64,000 bases of DNA from Ampullaceana balthica (taxonomy: Eukaryota > Mollusca > Gastropoda > Lymnaeidae). Where the stretch lies: assembly GCA_944989445.1 (NCBI GenBank), contig CALYLW010000286.1:93320-157319 (forward strand). The letters run 5' to 3'. The position numbers and the translations under genes are program-made. The first letter of the stretch is position 1; each line of letters starts with the position of its first letter. Below are positions 26,301 to 33,061 of the stretch, one piece after another. The notes beneath the pieces are model-generated. The model saw nothing but the letters and a program-made list of their open reading frames with translations, searched no databases and had not been told where the DNA came from.

Positions 26301-26372
26301 AAATAACTCTTTACAATTAACTATATAAACAACAATTTTTCCACTCTCGTTTCAGTGGATCAGTTGACGTGA
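341..26372 (+). CDS. smoc: SMOC-like secreted modular calcium-binding protein, C-terminal part (EC - linker - TY - EC - tail), 9 exons
   Basis: This is a spliced model: 341-577, 10719-10766, 19609-19772, 20359-20443, 20637-20736, 20970-21051, 21761-21917, 22379-22435, 26356-26372. SMOC proteins are extracellular matricellular proteins that bind calcium and modulate BMP and growth-factor signalling; their C-terminal half is normally one TY domain followed by one EC domain with two EF-hands. Here one EC domain (exon 1) precedes a linker, a TY domain and a second EC domain. All exons have AG/GT borders and the phases (1,1,0,1,2,0,1,1) join into one open frame ending in TGA. The first TY and the N-terminal FS/TY region would lie left of the window. 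Introns of about 10.1 and 8.8 kb are filled with minisatellites. The alternative is two adjacent SMOC-like genes, the first ending near 10766. Membership in the SMOC family is firm; the single-gene joining is inference. Confidence 0.6.
857..1054. repeat. 24-bp minisatellite bracketed by a 30-bp direct repeat
   Basis: Four to five copies of a 24-bp unit (core ctctaacgttgagacattct) lie between two copies of a segment containing ggttggaggttccgttacct. 578-856 before it is an intron with short CTTGTTATAG-type and ggctct imperfect repeats only. Confidence 0.9.
1112..1555. repeat. 20/21-bp minisatellite (core gtggcgtcactccgtctgtc)
   Basis: About 21 copies alternating between 20 and 21 bp (gtcAgtggcg or gtcAAgtggcg junctions), with tgatgtcac and tagcttcac variants at the left end. 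The open frames over it are by-products of the repeat. Confidence 0.93.
1556..2460. other. Intron, no feature recognised
   Basis: Mixed AT-rich sequence; I see no exon, TIR or array apart from a short cttcagtga duplication near 2180. Confidence 0.4.
2461..2537. repeat. 22-bp minisatellite (gattcttgctggttatattc)
   Basis: Three and a half copies with single-base differences. It is followed at 2575-2690 by two imperfect copies of a segment containing ggcccaggatagtgatgtct. Confidence 0.85.
2690..3500. repeat. G/T-rich, C-depleted low-complexity tract
   Basis: About 800 bp dominated by G, T and A with very few C on this strand; between about 3110 and 3480 C is almost absent. It contains a run of at least 16 G near 3200 and many GGG/GGGG runs. 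No stable repeat unit is obvious. Confidence 0.85.
3676..3776. repeat. 45-bp direct duplication
   Basis: Two copies of a unit containing aacgtctggatgagtgtctg, each followed by cacgtgaggagga. The rest of 3501-3892 is unremarkable. Confidence 0.85.
3893..4180. repeat. 14-bp minisatellite (catccactgtccac)
   Basis: About 20 copies with catctac, catcaac and tatcc variants. 4181-4445 after it holds nothing I recognise. Confidence 0.93.
4446..5285. repeat. Telomere-like hexamer-based array (24-bp higher-order unit)
   Basis: The basic unit is a degenerate hexamer resembling the C-rich telomere strand (TTAACCC/CTAAC). In 4900-5235 it is organised as a very regular 24-bp unit (ttaaccctaactttaactct plus catc), while 4446-4900 is an irregular mixture. 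An interstitial telomere-like satellite is a reasonable description. Confidence 0.88.
5286..5347. repeat. (CT)n microsatellite
   Basis: About 30 CT dinucleotides with one CGCT interruption, directly attached to the telomere-like array. Confidence 0.97.
5392..5563. repeat. 15-bp minisatellite (ccacacaattactgt)
   Basis: About 11 copies; the first ones are diverged (acatttactg, aattattg). Confidence 0.93.
5794..6010. repeat. 45-bp minisatellite (core tctgttccatcattccatcc)
   Basis: Just under five copies of a 45-bp unit that also contains ttgtcacatgtcatcattat. Confidence 0.92.
6150..6583. repeat. 43-bp minisatellite (core caaacagggataatcctaac)
   Basis: Ten nearly identical copies; the main variant is ctataaaac versus ctatacaac. 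Confidence 0.95.
6667..9097. mobile_element. Dispersed repeat element of the ACTAG-AAATACCCGC type
   Basis: It starts with actagaaaaatacccgc after an AT dinucleotide run and ends with ctttatatattagatat, preceded by repeated catacaaa. A second element with the same start and a TATTAGTATAG end lies at 12574-13123. The interior has at least three diverged copies of one block (see gcatcgt-acaattgta at about 7008, 7985 and 8586; aatggcctatg at about 7580 and 8158). The class (non-LTR tail, Helitron or other) is not determined. No coding region is evident. Confidence 0.55.
9173..10092. repeat. 30-bp minisatellite (core ggtgccacacacaccagtga)
   Basis: About 31 copies of a 30-bp unit, with rarer variants (gtggctac, ataggctgcc). 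Because 30 is a multiple of three and the unit lacks stops, both strands show long decapeptide-repeat frames, which I do not regard as genes. Confidence 0.95.
10139..10597. repeat. 20-bp minisatellite (ccatccccatcttcatgtta)
   Basis: About 22 copies, with catgtcacc and an internal duplicated variant (catatccccagcttcatgtc) at about 10310 and 10370. Confidence 0.94.
10719..10766 (+). CDS. smoc: SMOC-like short linker exon (candidate)
   Basis: A 48-bp candidate exon lies between a pyrimidine-rich acceptor (ctctgaactcag) and a perfect GTAAGT donor at 10767. In phase 1 it encodes [16 protein letters not shown], a Ser/Pro/Arg-rich stretch of the kind found after the EC domain in SMOC tails. It is phase 1 on both sides, matching both the preceding EC exon and the following TY exon. 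It is too short to prove by coding content alone. If unspliced, the frame stays open to 10972 but yields no recognisable domain. Confidence 0.5.
10767..11663. other. Intron without recognised features
   Basis: AT-rich DNA between the linker exon and the next array. I see no exon, TIR or tandem array. Confidence 0.4.
11664..12024. repeat. 16-bp minisatellite (tatgggttggtgggtc)
   Basis: About 22 copies, G/T-rich on this strand; the last copies degrade to ccataagtgg and a run of G. Confidence 0.94.
12424..12540. repeat. 31-bp minisatellite (core aagaaaatgttcgacatgac)
   Basis: Nearly four copies of a unit ending in gtaatggcctt. 12025-12423 before it has no recognised feature. Confidence 0.88.
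12574..13123. mobile_element. Second ACTAG-AAATACCCGC element
   Basis: It starts actagcaaaatacccgc and ends with repeated gtgagtgagt, then gccttttattagtatagaag. The interior carries a direct duplication of a segment with caacttcccaaagtttcatg, at about 12839 and 13010. Shared ends link it to 6667-9097. Confidence 0.55.
13364..13512. repeat. 24-bp minisatellite (core cctcatttggcgcccctgta)
   Basis: Six copies, the second lacking one C. 13513-14066 after it shows only short C- and G-runs. Confidence 0.92.
14067..14173. repeat. 36-bp minisatellite (core ttcattaaatgagagttaca)
   Basis: Three copies, the last incomplete, with gagatcttagcc closing each unit. Confidence 0.92.
14217..14300. repeat. 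ATA/ACATGA compound microsatellite
   Basis: Repeated ataataataacatgaac units, four copies of slightly different length. Confidence 0.9.
14528..15046. repeat. 44-bp minisatellite (core gattaggacaatatcaacag)
   Basis: Twelve almost identical copies that also contain ctgtacacaaagtggtgga; one copy lacks two bases (tggatagag). Confidence 0.96.
15155..15215. mobile_element. Truncated SINE/LINE 3' tail
   Basis: The segment gacgcaataatcttttctat followed by agaagaagcgtctgta matches the tail of the SINE at 24103-24400. GACGC and GCGTC can pair as a hairpin. Confidence 0.5.
15580..16969. mobile_element. Non-autonomous hAT-like element nested in the TTAA element
   Basis: The ends are cagtgcttctcaaacttttt and ggcactttgagaaacactg (inverted). 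The first ~140 bp are homologous to the complement of the right end of the 302-bp element at 39258-39559 (both contain gaccggcaggaattttt-like and accggtgca). No exact 8-bp duplication adjoins the ends, but cattaaataaattgtaa occurs on both sides (15561-15577 and about 16984-17000). Confidence 0.65.
16386..16771. mobile_element. Third-level nested hAT-like MITE
   Basis: The left end (ggggtctgtgaacagcggta) and the right end (gttcgccgactactg) resemble the ends of the MITE at 28360-28534, and both contain atttggggtaa and gggaactcttgg internally. No clear target duplication. Confidence 0.5.
17142..17945. other. Intron, low-complexity patches only
   Basis: AT-rich sequence with a short (ATGG)n near 17262 and a C/A-rich tract at 17785-17865. 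No exon or TIR recognised. Confidence 0.4.
17946..18063. repeat. 57-bp direct duplication
   Basis: Two adjacent identical copies of a unit starting gatgaaatgtttgctagact. 18064-18565 after it is AT-rich with nothing recognised. Confidence 0.92.
18566..18784. repeat. 21-bp minisatellite (aactactaggaaagagaagg)
   Basis: Ten to eleven copies, purine-rich on this strand, with actaat and ccctac variants. Confidence 0.94.
18913..19452. repeat. 26-bp minisatellite (core tttcactttgtgctgtgcct)
   Basis: About 21 nearly identical copies; the unit closes with ggcaag. It ends about 155 bp before the TY exon. Since 26 is not a multiple of three and the unit has no stop, three overlapping frames are open; none is a gene. 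Confidence 0.96.
19609..19772 (+). CDS. smoc: SMOC-like exon: thyroglobulin type-1 domain, N-terminal part
   Basis: The acceptor is TTTTATTTTAG and the donor is GTAAGT at 19773. The exon carries five of the six TY cysteines in the right order: NCLEER, IPAC, AQC and the diagnostic CWC (YCWCVS). The SGLFEKAQC segment matches the TY pattern of G-F/Y followed by QC. There is one N-glycosylation sequon (NIT). TY domains are disulphide-rich extracellular modules, and in SMOC the second one directly precedes the EC domain. It begins in phase 1 and ends in phase 0. Confidence 0.85.
19981..20275. repeat. 39-bp minisatellite in the TY intron
   Basis: Seven to eight copies of a unit with atttctataccatatacttc and catgctcttacc; the last copies are shorter (aaatatc replaces gttaatttc). 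Confidence 0.93.
20359..20443 (+). CDS. smoc: SMOC-like exon: end of TY domain
   Basis: The exon starts after TTTTTTTCCAG and ends before GTGGGA, a weaker but valid GT donor. It reads [14 protein letters not shown] then [14 protein letters not shown]. The T-G-x-P-x-P-G-T segment right after the CWCV motif is typical of TY domains. The cysteine in PHC supplies the sixth TY cysteine. There is an NVT sequon. Phase 0 in and phase 1 out. Confidence 0.82.
20637..20736 (+). CDS. smoc: SMOC-like exon: start of second EC domain
   Basis: The acceptor is TTTGTTACAG and the donor is GTAATT at 20737. The translation begins [20 protein letters not shown] and continues to KDQAK. This is the first amphipathic helix of the EC domain with its lead cysteine, as in SMOC family members. 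An NKS sequon is present. Phase 1 in, phase 2 out; the next exon completes the codon as Asn. Confidence 0.82.
20758..20833. repeat. 20-bp minisatellite (aattagaaggttcctgggaa)
   Basis: Three to four copies in the intron after the first exon of the second EC domain. Confidence 0.85.
20970..21051 (+). CDS. smoc: SMOC-like exon: second EC domain, first half of EF-hand 1
   Basis: The exon runs from CTTTTTCAG to a perfect GTAAGT at 21052. It reads [20 protein letters not shown] then LDKNNND. This is the helix preceding EF-hand 1 and the start of its loop. The intron interrupts the 12-residue loop DKNNND|ILEKKE; the loop is canonical when spliced (D1, N3, N5, E12). Phase 2 in, phase 0 out. Confidence 0.85.
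21761..21917 (+). CDS. smoc: SMOC-like exon: second EC domain, rest of EF-hand 1 and EF-hand 2
   Basis: The exon follows TTTTCCCTTAG and ends before GTAAGT at 21918. It reads [14 protein letters not shown], then [18 protein letters not shown], then [13 protein letters not shown]-hand 2 has a fully canonical loop ([12 protein letters not shown]). The three C-terminal EC cysteines are present (RKC, RYC, DCLG). An 18-bp minisatellite starts about 20 bp downstream of the donor, and the reading frame stays open through it to 22129, so intron retention would add His/Met-rich hexapeptides. Phase 0 in, phase 1 out. Confidence 0.88.
21936..22130. repeat. 18-bp minisatellite at the intron donor (acagaccacaacatgccc)
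   Basis: About 11 copies, beginning about 20 bp after the GTAAGT donor at 21918. Period 18 keeps the preceding exon frame open for about 70 codons. A short 28-bp duplication (aatgaccattgaccacatca) follows at 22150-22205. Confidence 0.93.
22379..22435 (+). CDS. smoc: SMOC-like exon: basic C-terminal linker
   Basis: A 57-bp exon between CTGTTTTTCAG and GTAAGT at 22436. In phase 1 it encodes [19 protein letters not shown], a basic tail of the sort that follows the EC domain in SMOC and may contact heparan sulphate (inference). It is phase 1 on both sides, like the proposed linker exon after the first EC domain. Confidence 0.65.
23069..23524. mobile_element. AT-rich hAT-like non-autonomous element (candidate)
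   Basis: The left end is cagggttgcggatattaaca and the right end is taccagccctactg, imperfectly inverted. Both sub-ends carry attaatcg/cgattaat motifs. The flanking tgtgaaaa and ggaaaat are only partly alike. 22436-23068 before it is unremarkable intron. Confidence 0.45.
23583..23745. repeat. 31-bp minisatellite (core taataataacattaaatatt)
   Basis: Five copies, each closing with tcagatagat. Confidence 0.92.
24103..24400 (+). mobile_element. tRNA-derived SINE
   Basis: The head resembles a tRNA: an A-box-like ggtggtcgagaggcatg, then a B box gggttcgaatcc at 24159-24170. The body follows with gggggtccctgagtccaccg, and the tail gacgcattaatcttctttat-agaaagcgtctgta can fold as a hairpin. The tail recurs at 15155-15215. 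A minus-strand open frame of 76 codons over it is a by-product. Confidence 0.8.
24401..25284. other. AT-rich intron, nothing recognised
   Basis: No exon, array or TIR found by eye. Confidence 0.4.
25285..25432. repeat. 29-bp minisatellite (core ctacttattactgcaggcaa)
   Basis: Five copies with ctgtagg/ctgcagg variants. 25433-26355 after it is AT-rich intron without a recognised feature. Confidence 0.93.
26356..26372 (+). CDS. smoc: SMOC-like candidate terminal exon with stop codon
   Basis: The first good in-phase acceptor downstream (cactctcgtttcag, AG at 26354-26355) is followed by TG GAT CAG TTG ACG TGA. Joined in phase 1 to the previous exon it gives VDQLT and a stop at 26370-26372. There are only five residues, so this rests on acceptor quality and phase. 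The AT-rich sequence beyond would be the 3' UTR. Confidence 0.45.
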
Positions 26373-28359
26373 GGCCCTCCGAATGTTGGTGACTGTCTTG
26401 TGGAGAAGATGATTGGCTGTTTAATTTTTCAAGATTTGGCATTGGGGATTGCCAATAAGAGATGTTATTTTTTGTGTGTAGTAAAACAAAACATTGTTCA
26501 TCACCACTGAATTGTCTAACTTATTAATGAACTTGTCATCTAATCTTAATTTGTTTTAATCAATTATTCTTTTTGCAATTCAATTGTTTTATTTTTAGAA
26601 AGTTCTTAAACTATTCAGTGCTTGAAAAGAAAAGAAAGCAATGAAATCCAAAAATTCACATTTGCTCTTTGTGTTATAAATGTTGAATTTCTTAGTTTTA
26701 TTAAAATTTATTTGAAGAATATTTTTTTTTCAAAATTATGTTTTTATTAGTACTACATGTATTAGTGTTGAGAAGCGATAAAAGGTTTCATGAAAGAAAG
26801 TTTTTGAGGTCATCATAGAGCTGAAAGTGTGACTTCCCAATAACATACCAAAGATAAAGAAAATGGGATTTACTAGTGGATTCTTTTCAACTATAACAAA
26901 TATTTGGAAACTAACTCTTTGACACGCAAGAGTGCTAATATCTGTGGTCTATATTTTTTATATTTTCATTTTATTGGAATCCATAAGGGTTGTGTATAAA
27001 GATAAATGTGACATTGAAAATGCTCCTGTGTCAATAGGTTTTTAAATTGTAATGTTTCAGAGAGGAACATTGGTGACTTGTCAAGTGACACAAAAACATT
27101 TTATCACATCAAAATGATTTTTTTGTGAACATAATTTTTGTACACACCTGTAAACCTGGGTTCAAGTATATCATGATTGTTGTTTCTGGCAAGAAGGCAA
27201 TTTTTTTTCCCCAAGTTGTGTGGATTCAATTGATAGATTCACTTTGTAATGATATAATACTTGAGAATGGAGTATGAATTTGATGGATAAATTTAGAAAC
27301 ACATCAAAACTGCTCTGATTAAGCAAACACATTCTTTTAAAATTTTGCTGATTGAACATGTAATAATTGAGAACTATGATTTGACTCATATGAATCATGT
27401 GTTGAAAATTTTTATTTTTTATTATTTGCGATGACATTCATTGGAATTTGTTACTTTTATTCATTTTACTACACAGTTATTGCTAAAAATAAATGTAGTA
27501 AAGTAATCACCTTTTCTCTAATAATTCATTTCATTTATACTTCAAAGCTGAAAGTAAACTTTAAATGCAAAGGCATTAAATATGTTTAAGTTACTTAAAG
27601 AACAAGGTTTAGCCATTGGCTATGTTGACAGTTTGGCAAAGGGAAATATTCCGCTACGATTTTTTGTGTGGACAATTTACAGCCAACTTTTTATGATGAT
27701 ATTTTTTGTTTATAATTGACAAGTTTGTTTAGGGAAATTAAGTATAATTAACTTTCTTTAAGAAGAATGATTCATGTTGAATAATTAAATAAAAAATATT
27801 TTCAAATTATACATATATATTGTTTTCAAATTCAACTTCAGAAAATAGTAGAGTAAGAAGAGGAAACATTTAGATATTTGATTTTGCTAATTTTAATTTT
27901 CAGTGTTTAATCTAAACAATTTTAAGGTATTTTAAAAAAATATTTCTATAGAATGATGGATTTTTACATTTTAATTTGCCTTTCAATAATATATAATTTT
28001 CTTTTTTTTTATAAATGATCAAATTACTTTTTCGCTTTACTTAGTGAATCAGTGTCAAAGATATAACCACTATCATTGTTTGTTTTTTATAGCTAAAGAC
28101 AGGGTACACAAATTGTTAAAATAACAAAAGACTAGGCAACCTTAGGCCTTAGGGGAAACTTTTACATCAAATCAAAGTCTTCGTATTTTTAACCATAATT
28201 TTTTTCAATAGTTTCATTGAATTGTCTGTCCATTAGTTTGTGCTCTTAATTATATAAAAAGGAAGACCAGCAAAGTTTTGTGAAACATTTTAACTACAAT
28301 AAATTTTTGATAAAATATCTTAACCAGCCCTGAGAGGAAAGCATATTTAAAATTTAAAG
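26373..28359 (+). other. Probable SMOC-like 3' UTR and AT-rich downstream sequence
   Basis: About 2 kb of AT-rich, single-copy-looking DNA with no tandem array and no convincing ORF. The first AATAAA after the proposed stop is at 27488-27493; another AATAAA lies near 28297. The lack of minisatellites contrasts with the introns and fits a transcribed 3' UTR at least to about 27.5 kb. The end point is not visible. Confidence 0.35.
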
Positions 28360-28534
28360 CAGGGATCGGCAAACAGGGGTAAATTACTCCATTTAGGGTA
28401 ACACGGGAACTCTTGGGGGTAATGCAGACTCATTTGGAGCCTATATAATCCACTATAATCTGTTCCTTTGGGGTTATGACAACATACAATTTTATAATAT
28501 TGGGGTATCGGGCTAATAAGCTTGGCAACCTCTG
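28360..28534. mobile_element. 175-bp hAT-like MITE with 8-bp target duplication
   Basis: The ends are cagggatcggcaaac and gcttggcaacctctg (inverted). The flanks atttaaag (28352-28359) and aattaaag (28535-28542) match at 7 of 8 positions. Related to 16386-16771. Confidence 0.75.
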
Positions 28535-28620
28535 AATTAAAGGGAGGCTGTTTTGGAAATTCAAAAACATTTATAAATACATGTACTTGAAAAATTTGCC
28601 TAATATTTTTGTATGACCCT

Positions 28621-28668
28621 GCAAAACGGCCCCGGTCAAAACGGCCCCGGTCAAAACGGCCCCAGACA
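28621..28668. repeat. 15-bp tandem (gcaaaacggccccggt-type)
   Basis: Three copies of aaaacggccccggtc. The surrounding 28535-29604 has no other recognised feature apart from the dispersed repeat at 29357-29430. Confidence 0.85.
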
Positions 28669-29604
28669 AATTGTTCACATTTTTTAACAAAAAATTTACA
28701 TTTTTTTGGATTTTGAGCTTTTGTCAACTTTTTTCATCCTTAGAAAAGTGGTCAAACTGTAAAATTATTTCATGTGATTTTATTACATTATTTCTTGTCA
28801 ACAAACAAACGTGACTTGCCATCATATTGAGTAAAGTAAAAGCTATTAATTCTTTCTTGTGATGTCATTATTATTGTTTCTAATGAACTAAACCTGACAC
28901 TGAATCGGTGAGTAAAAATACGAATATAATATTTGATTGTAATTTTAACGCAATTTCCTTATGTGGAAAAATGCGTTTATATATTTGAAATGTCTGAGCT
29001 TGCACAAGCAACTACTCCTGAACCATACCAGATAGAAGATTCGGGTCTGTTGCAAATATGTTAAGGAGGTCCCAAGGATGTGCACGGGCCAAATAAATAC
29101 CGACAAGTTTTACTGGATTTCCTGGAAAATAAAAATAAACCCAAAAAAAATATCAATATTTTCTCAATTTCTCGCCAACCATAACATCTATCGGGTTAAA
29201 ACAAACGCCAAACGATAGCTAATATTTAGAACCATGTTGTAAAAAGAATTTTTGAAAAATCTCTTTTCGTTCAACTCCCGTAATTTTAGTACTTATTTGT
29301 AGATAGCAATTTTTGTTTACTTTCAGAAATATTGATTTGAAATTACTTTTAATGTAATCTTGAATAAAAAAATCGGAAATTCTTTGTTGGAAATTGCGTT
29401 TAAATACTCATTCGAGTTTTTATTACTTGTGTACTATTAGTCCAGGGTTGTGTTGACTCCCTTTGGTTTGAAAGCAATACAAGCCATCCATGAATTACAA
29501 AGACAATCACTGCTATTTGCTATCAACTTATTGTTCATTATTATGAACTGAATTGTTAAAAAAAAATTTTTAAACAATGGACATCAATGTGTTACTAATT
29601 AATA

Positions 29605-30167
29605 CAGTGGAACCTCGGTATATGTCTGCTTTGGTATAAGGGGCCGTCCATAAATGACGTCACGTACCTAGGGGCGAGGGGGAGGGGTGTTTGAGAAATT
29701 TGACGTCACAACAAAACTCGTAACTTTAAATAAAATTTCCACATTGCTTCACGCGTGTCACGATATTAGAGTGCAACCTTACTCTAAATACATACTTCAA
29801 TGACAAAAATGTGATTTGAAACATACTCTTGGCTGATTCATTTTTGGTGCCCTTGAGAAATAGGGAAAATAATATATTATTATTTATTATTCAAAATAAA
29901 TTGATTATTGAAGGATTACCCCTCGGCGCCTGTCGCCCTTGACAACTGCGCCGATGCCAAGTCGTTGTTACGCTCTGCTTAGATTATTTTATACAACCAC
30001 GTCAATAAATGTATAAATATGTCAAAACAATATGATTATTCTTTTCATAGGAACGGATTAATCTTTTCCCCTCTATTTCTTATAGTAAAAATACGCTTGT
30101 TATACGACCTTTTTGGTATACGTTCACGTGTCTGGAACGGATAAGGACGTTTACCGAGGTTCCACTG
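29605..30167. mobile_element. Tigger/pogo-like element remnant carrying another transposon fragment
   Basis: The left end is cagtggaacctcggtata and the right end is taccgaggttccactg, flanked by TA on both sides (29603-29604 and 30168-30169), as expected for the Tc1/mariner-pogo group. It contains a fragment of the gggccgtccataaatgacgt family at about 29640-29760. No transposase is left. Confidence 0.75.
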
Positions 30168-30467
30168 TACTTTTAAATTTATCCTTAAGTTTAAATGAAA
30201 GTAACTAATCTGTCATCTAAAATAAAATTGAAACAAACAATTAGTCATTTTTGCACTTTAATCTTTAGGAAGGTATATGCTGTGACCTATCTGTGTGTGG
30301 TAACTTTAAAAACAGTTAGGCTCATAACCTACTCCCATCAGACTGAATCTCAGCCACACAACCTAGTTCAAGTCCAGTTACAGAGATCAGAAGTATAGAA
30401 GAAAATTGACGGAAGTGTGCTATTTTACGTGTCACTGTCACGAAATTAATTAGTATGTTACGCTAAG

Positions 30468-30668
30468 CAGTGGCGTCACTCGGTGGGTGCGAGGGGTTCG
30501 GACAGCACCGGGTGACGCCATCACAAGGGGTGACACCAAAAATGTAAAATTCTGTGTGTTCCCGTTATTTGGCACTAGAAGACTCGGAGGAGTTCTATGG
30601 GTTAAGTCGTGAGGGGGTGACACCATGAGCTACCGCCCCAAGTGACACCAACCCTAATGCCGCCTCTG
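30468..30668. mobile_element. Small CAGTGGCGTCAC-type TIR element
   Basis: Left end cagtggcgtcactcggtg, right end ccctaatgccgcctctg (inverted, imperfect). It contains two copies of a ggggtgacacca motif. The flanks acgctaag and acgcataa are only similar, so the target duplication is uncertain. Confidence 0.55.
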
Positions 30669-30867
30669 TGACGCATAATCTTCTGTTTAGAAGGAGAGTA
30701 AGTAATTTATAAATATAAAGTGAAATATAAAGATATGCTTCCAATTGATTCACATAAAAATTATATCGGGATTAAAAGAATGTAATTTTATAACAAAACC
30801 AAAAAAACAAAAACATTACCGTACTTTCTAGACATGATTAATAATTTAGTCGACCAATAGATCCAGG

Positions 30868-31823
30868 GGCGCGAGATGGTCTTTGTGCGCCCTAAGGACG
30901 TGAGAAGGTCTATGTACGCCCTAGGGACGTGAGATGGTCTTTGTGCGCCCTGGGGACGTGAGATGGTCTTTGTACACCCTAAGGACGTGAGATGTCCTTT
31001 GTACGCCCTAAGGACGTGAGATGGTCTTTGTACGCTCTAAGAACGTGAGAAGGTCTTTGTACGCCCTAGGGGCACGAGAAGGTCTTTGTACGCTCTAAGG
31101 ACGAGAGATGGTCTTTGTACGCTCTAGGAGCTCGGGAAGGTCTTTGTACGCCCTAGGGGCGTGAGAGGTCTTTGTACGCCCTAGCGGCGCGAGAAGGTCT
31201 TTGTACGCCCTAGGGGCGTGAGAAGGTCTTTCTACGCCCTTGGGGGCGCGAGAAGGTCTTTGTACGCCCTAGGGGCGCGAGAAGGTCTTTGTACGCCCTA
31301 GGGGCGCGTGAAGGTCTTTGTACGCCCTAGGGGCACGAGAAGGTCTTTGTACGCTCTAAGGACGAGAGATGGTCTTTGTACGCTCTAGGAGCTCGGGAAG
31401 GTCTTTGTACGCCCTAGGGGCGTGAGAGGTCTTTGTACGCCCTAGGGGCGCGAGAAGGTCTTTGTACGCCCTAGGGGCGTGAGAATGTCTTTGTACGCCC
31501 TAGGGGCGTGAGAAGGTCTTTCTACGCCCTTGGGGGCGCGAGAAGGTCTTTGTACGCCCTAGGGGCGCGTGAAGGTCTTTGTACGCCCTAGGGGCGCGAG
31601 AAGGATTTGTACGCCCTAGGGACGCGAGAAGGTCTTTGTACGCCCTAGGGGCGCGAGAAGGTCTTTGTACGCCCTAGGGGCGCGAGAAGGTCTTTGTACG
31701 CCTTAGGGGTGCGAGAAGGTCTTTGTACGCCCTAGGGGCGCGAGAAGGTCTTTGTACGCCCTAGGGGCGCGGGGAGGTCTTTGTACGCCCTAGGGGCGCG
31801 AGAAGGTCTTTGTACGCCCTAAG
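30868..31823. repeat. 29-bp CpG-rich minisatellite (core gtctttgtacgccctagggg)
   Basis: About 33 copies, each closing with cgcgagaag. A block from about 31069 to 31255 recurs with the same variant order at about 31329-31545, showing a higher-order period near 260 bp (nine units). Confidence 0.95.
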
Positions 31824-33061
31824 CACAAAGACAATAAGCCCTAAATACCCCAACCCCTCCTATCCCAAACTTCGTACAGAGATTGTCTTTAACAAGGAAA
31901 GATTGTCCAAAGGAAAACATTCGACGGGAAATTGATAGACAACCAACAAAACGTTTGGTGGAACGGAAGTTTATTGATAGTGAGTGCACATTTTTCAACA
32001 AAATTCGATAGCAAAAGAGTTGAAAATGAAAGCAAACTATTGTTATTCAATAGAATCAAGAGACACAGTCAATCACGTATTGCTCCTCATAAACAATCCG
32101 TGTCCTGAAAATGTTGATGCTAGATGTGAACCATTCGGCTTCTCAAGCAATGAACACTTCTCATCACTTTTATAAATGTCAACATTTTGGTGTGGTTAGC
32201 ACTAGCATGTTTTTTGTCAACGCCCCCCCCCCTTTTTGTTTCCTTTAATCTTTACGGCTACATTGCTATCCTGCCTTCCTTTCGTTGTTCCATATCAACC
32301 ATCAAGATCATTGTTGGTGAGATGAAAACCTTGCTACTTGCTCCCACCTAGAGATCGCTATAGGATTTCAAGGTGATTGTTATTTGATCAACCAATCACA
32401 GTGTCCTCCAAATAGCAGACGATGACTTATGATTCAACTTACACATATTTTCCAAAGTGTCTCCATATCCTCTAGAACCACGAGCCGCAGTTTGCCCACC
32501 CCTGCACTACAACCATGAGCGTGCGCCTTGCTCCATATCTTCTACAAACATGAGCGTGCGCCTTGCTTTCAAACGTGATCATGATGCAAGTTTTTTGCCG
32601 CATCGAAACTCGATTTTTCCCGAAGCCCCAGCCAACTGCGTTTATTAAAAGGACTACTCACCAGTTTTAAAAGTTTGACAAAACTTCATTAGCATCTAAA
32701 CATTCTATTTCAGACGTTTTCTCCCTTGCGTGAGCTCATGTCAAAGATAACAAAGGAACATTTTTAAACTCTATTTATAGCTATAAATAATCAGAATAAT
32801 TTTGTCATCACTAGTGTGATTAATGTCGTCAGAGTTGACCTTTGAACTCAGCTGTTCCATCTGCCCAATCAATGCCACGCGAACCTTTCCATTGGGAAGT
32901 TGAACTTTCTAGCCAACCCCTCCCCCCTCCCCCCAACCACTTTTCGGTTAAAAAGTTTCTGCTGACGTTTCGCTTGGGACTAATTAACTAAAGTATTGTG
33001 TGTGTAGATGGGAAGTGGTGTCAGTAGAATGTTGCATTGGTTTGGTGAGTGTGTTTGGTGT
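31824..33061. other. Mixed intergenic DNA with one hAT terminus
   Basis: At about 32468-32503 the sequence cagtttgcccacccctg is the inverse of a typical hAT end (CAGGGGTGGGCAAACTG). I do not see the opposite end, so this is a solitary terminus. A gagcgtgcgccttgct duplication follows at about 32516 and 32550. Nothing else recognised. Confidence 0.45.

Noticed and set aside
28347..28727. 126-codon minus-strand frame
   Set aside because: It spans the 175-bp hAT MITE and a 15-bp repeat (GRFDR units), so it is a by-product of repeats.
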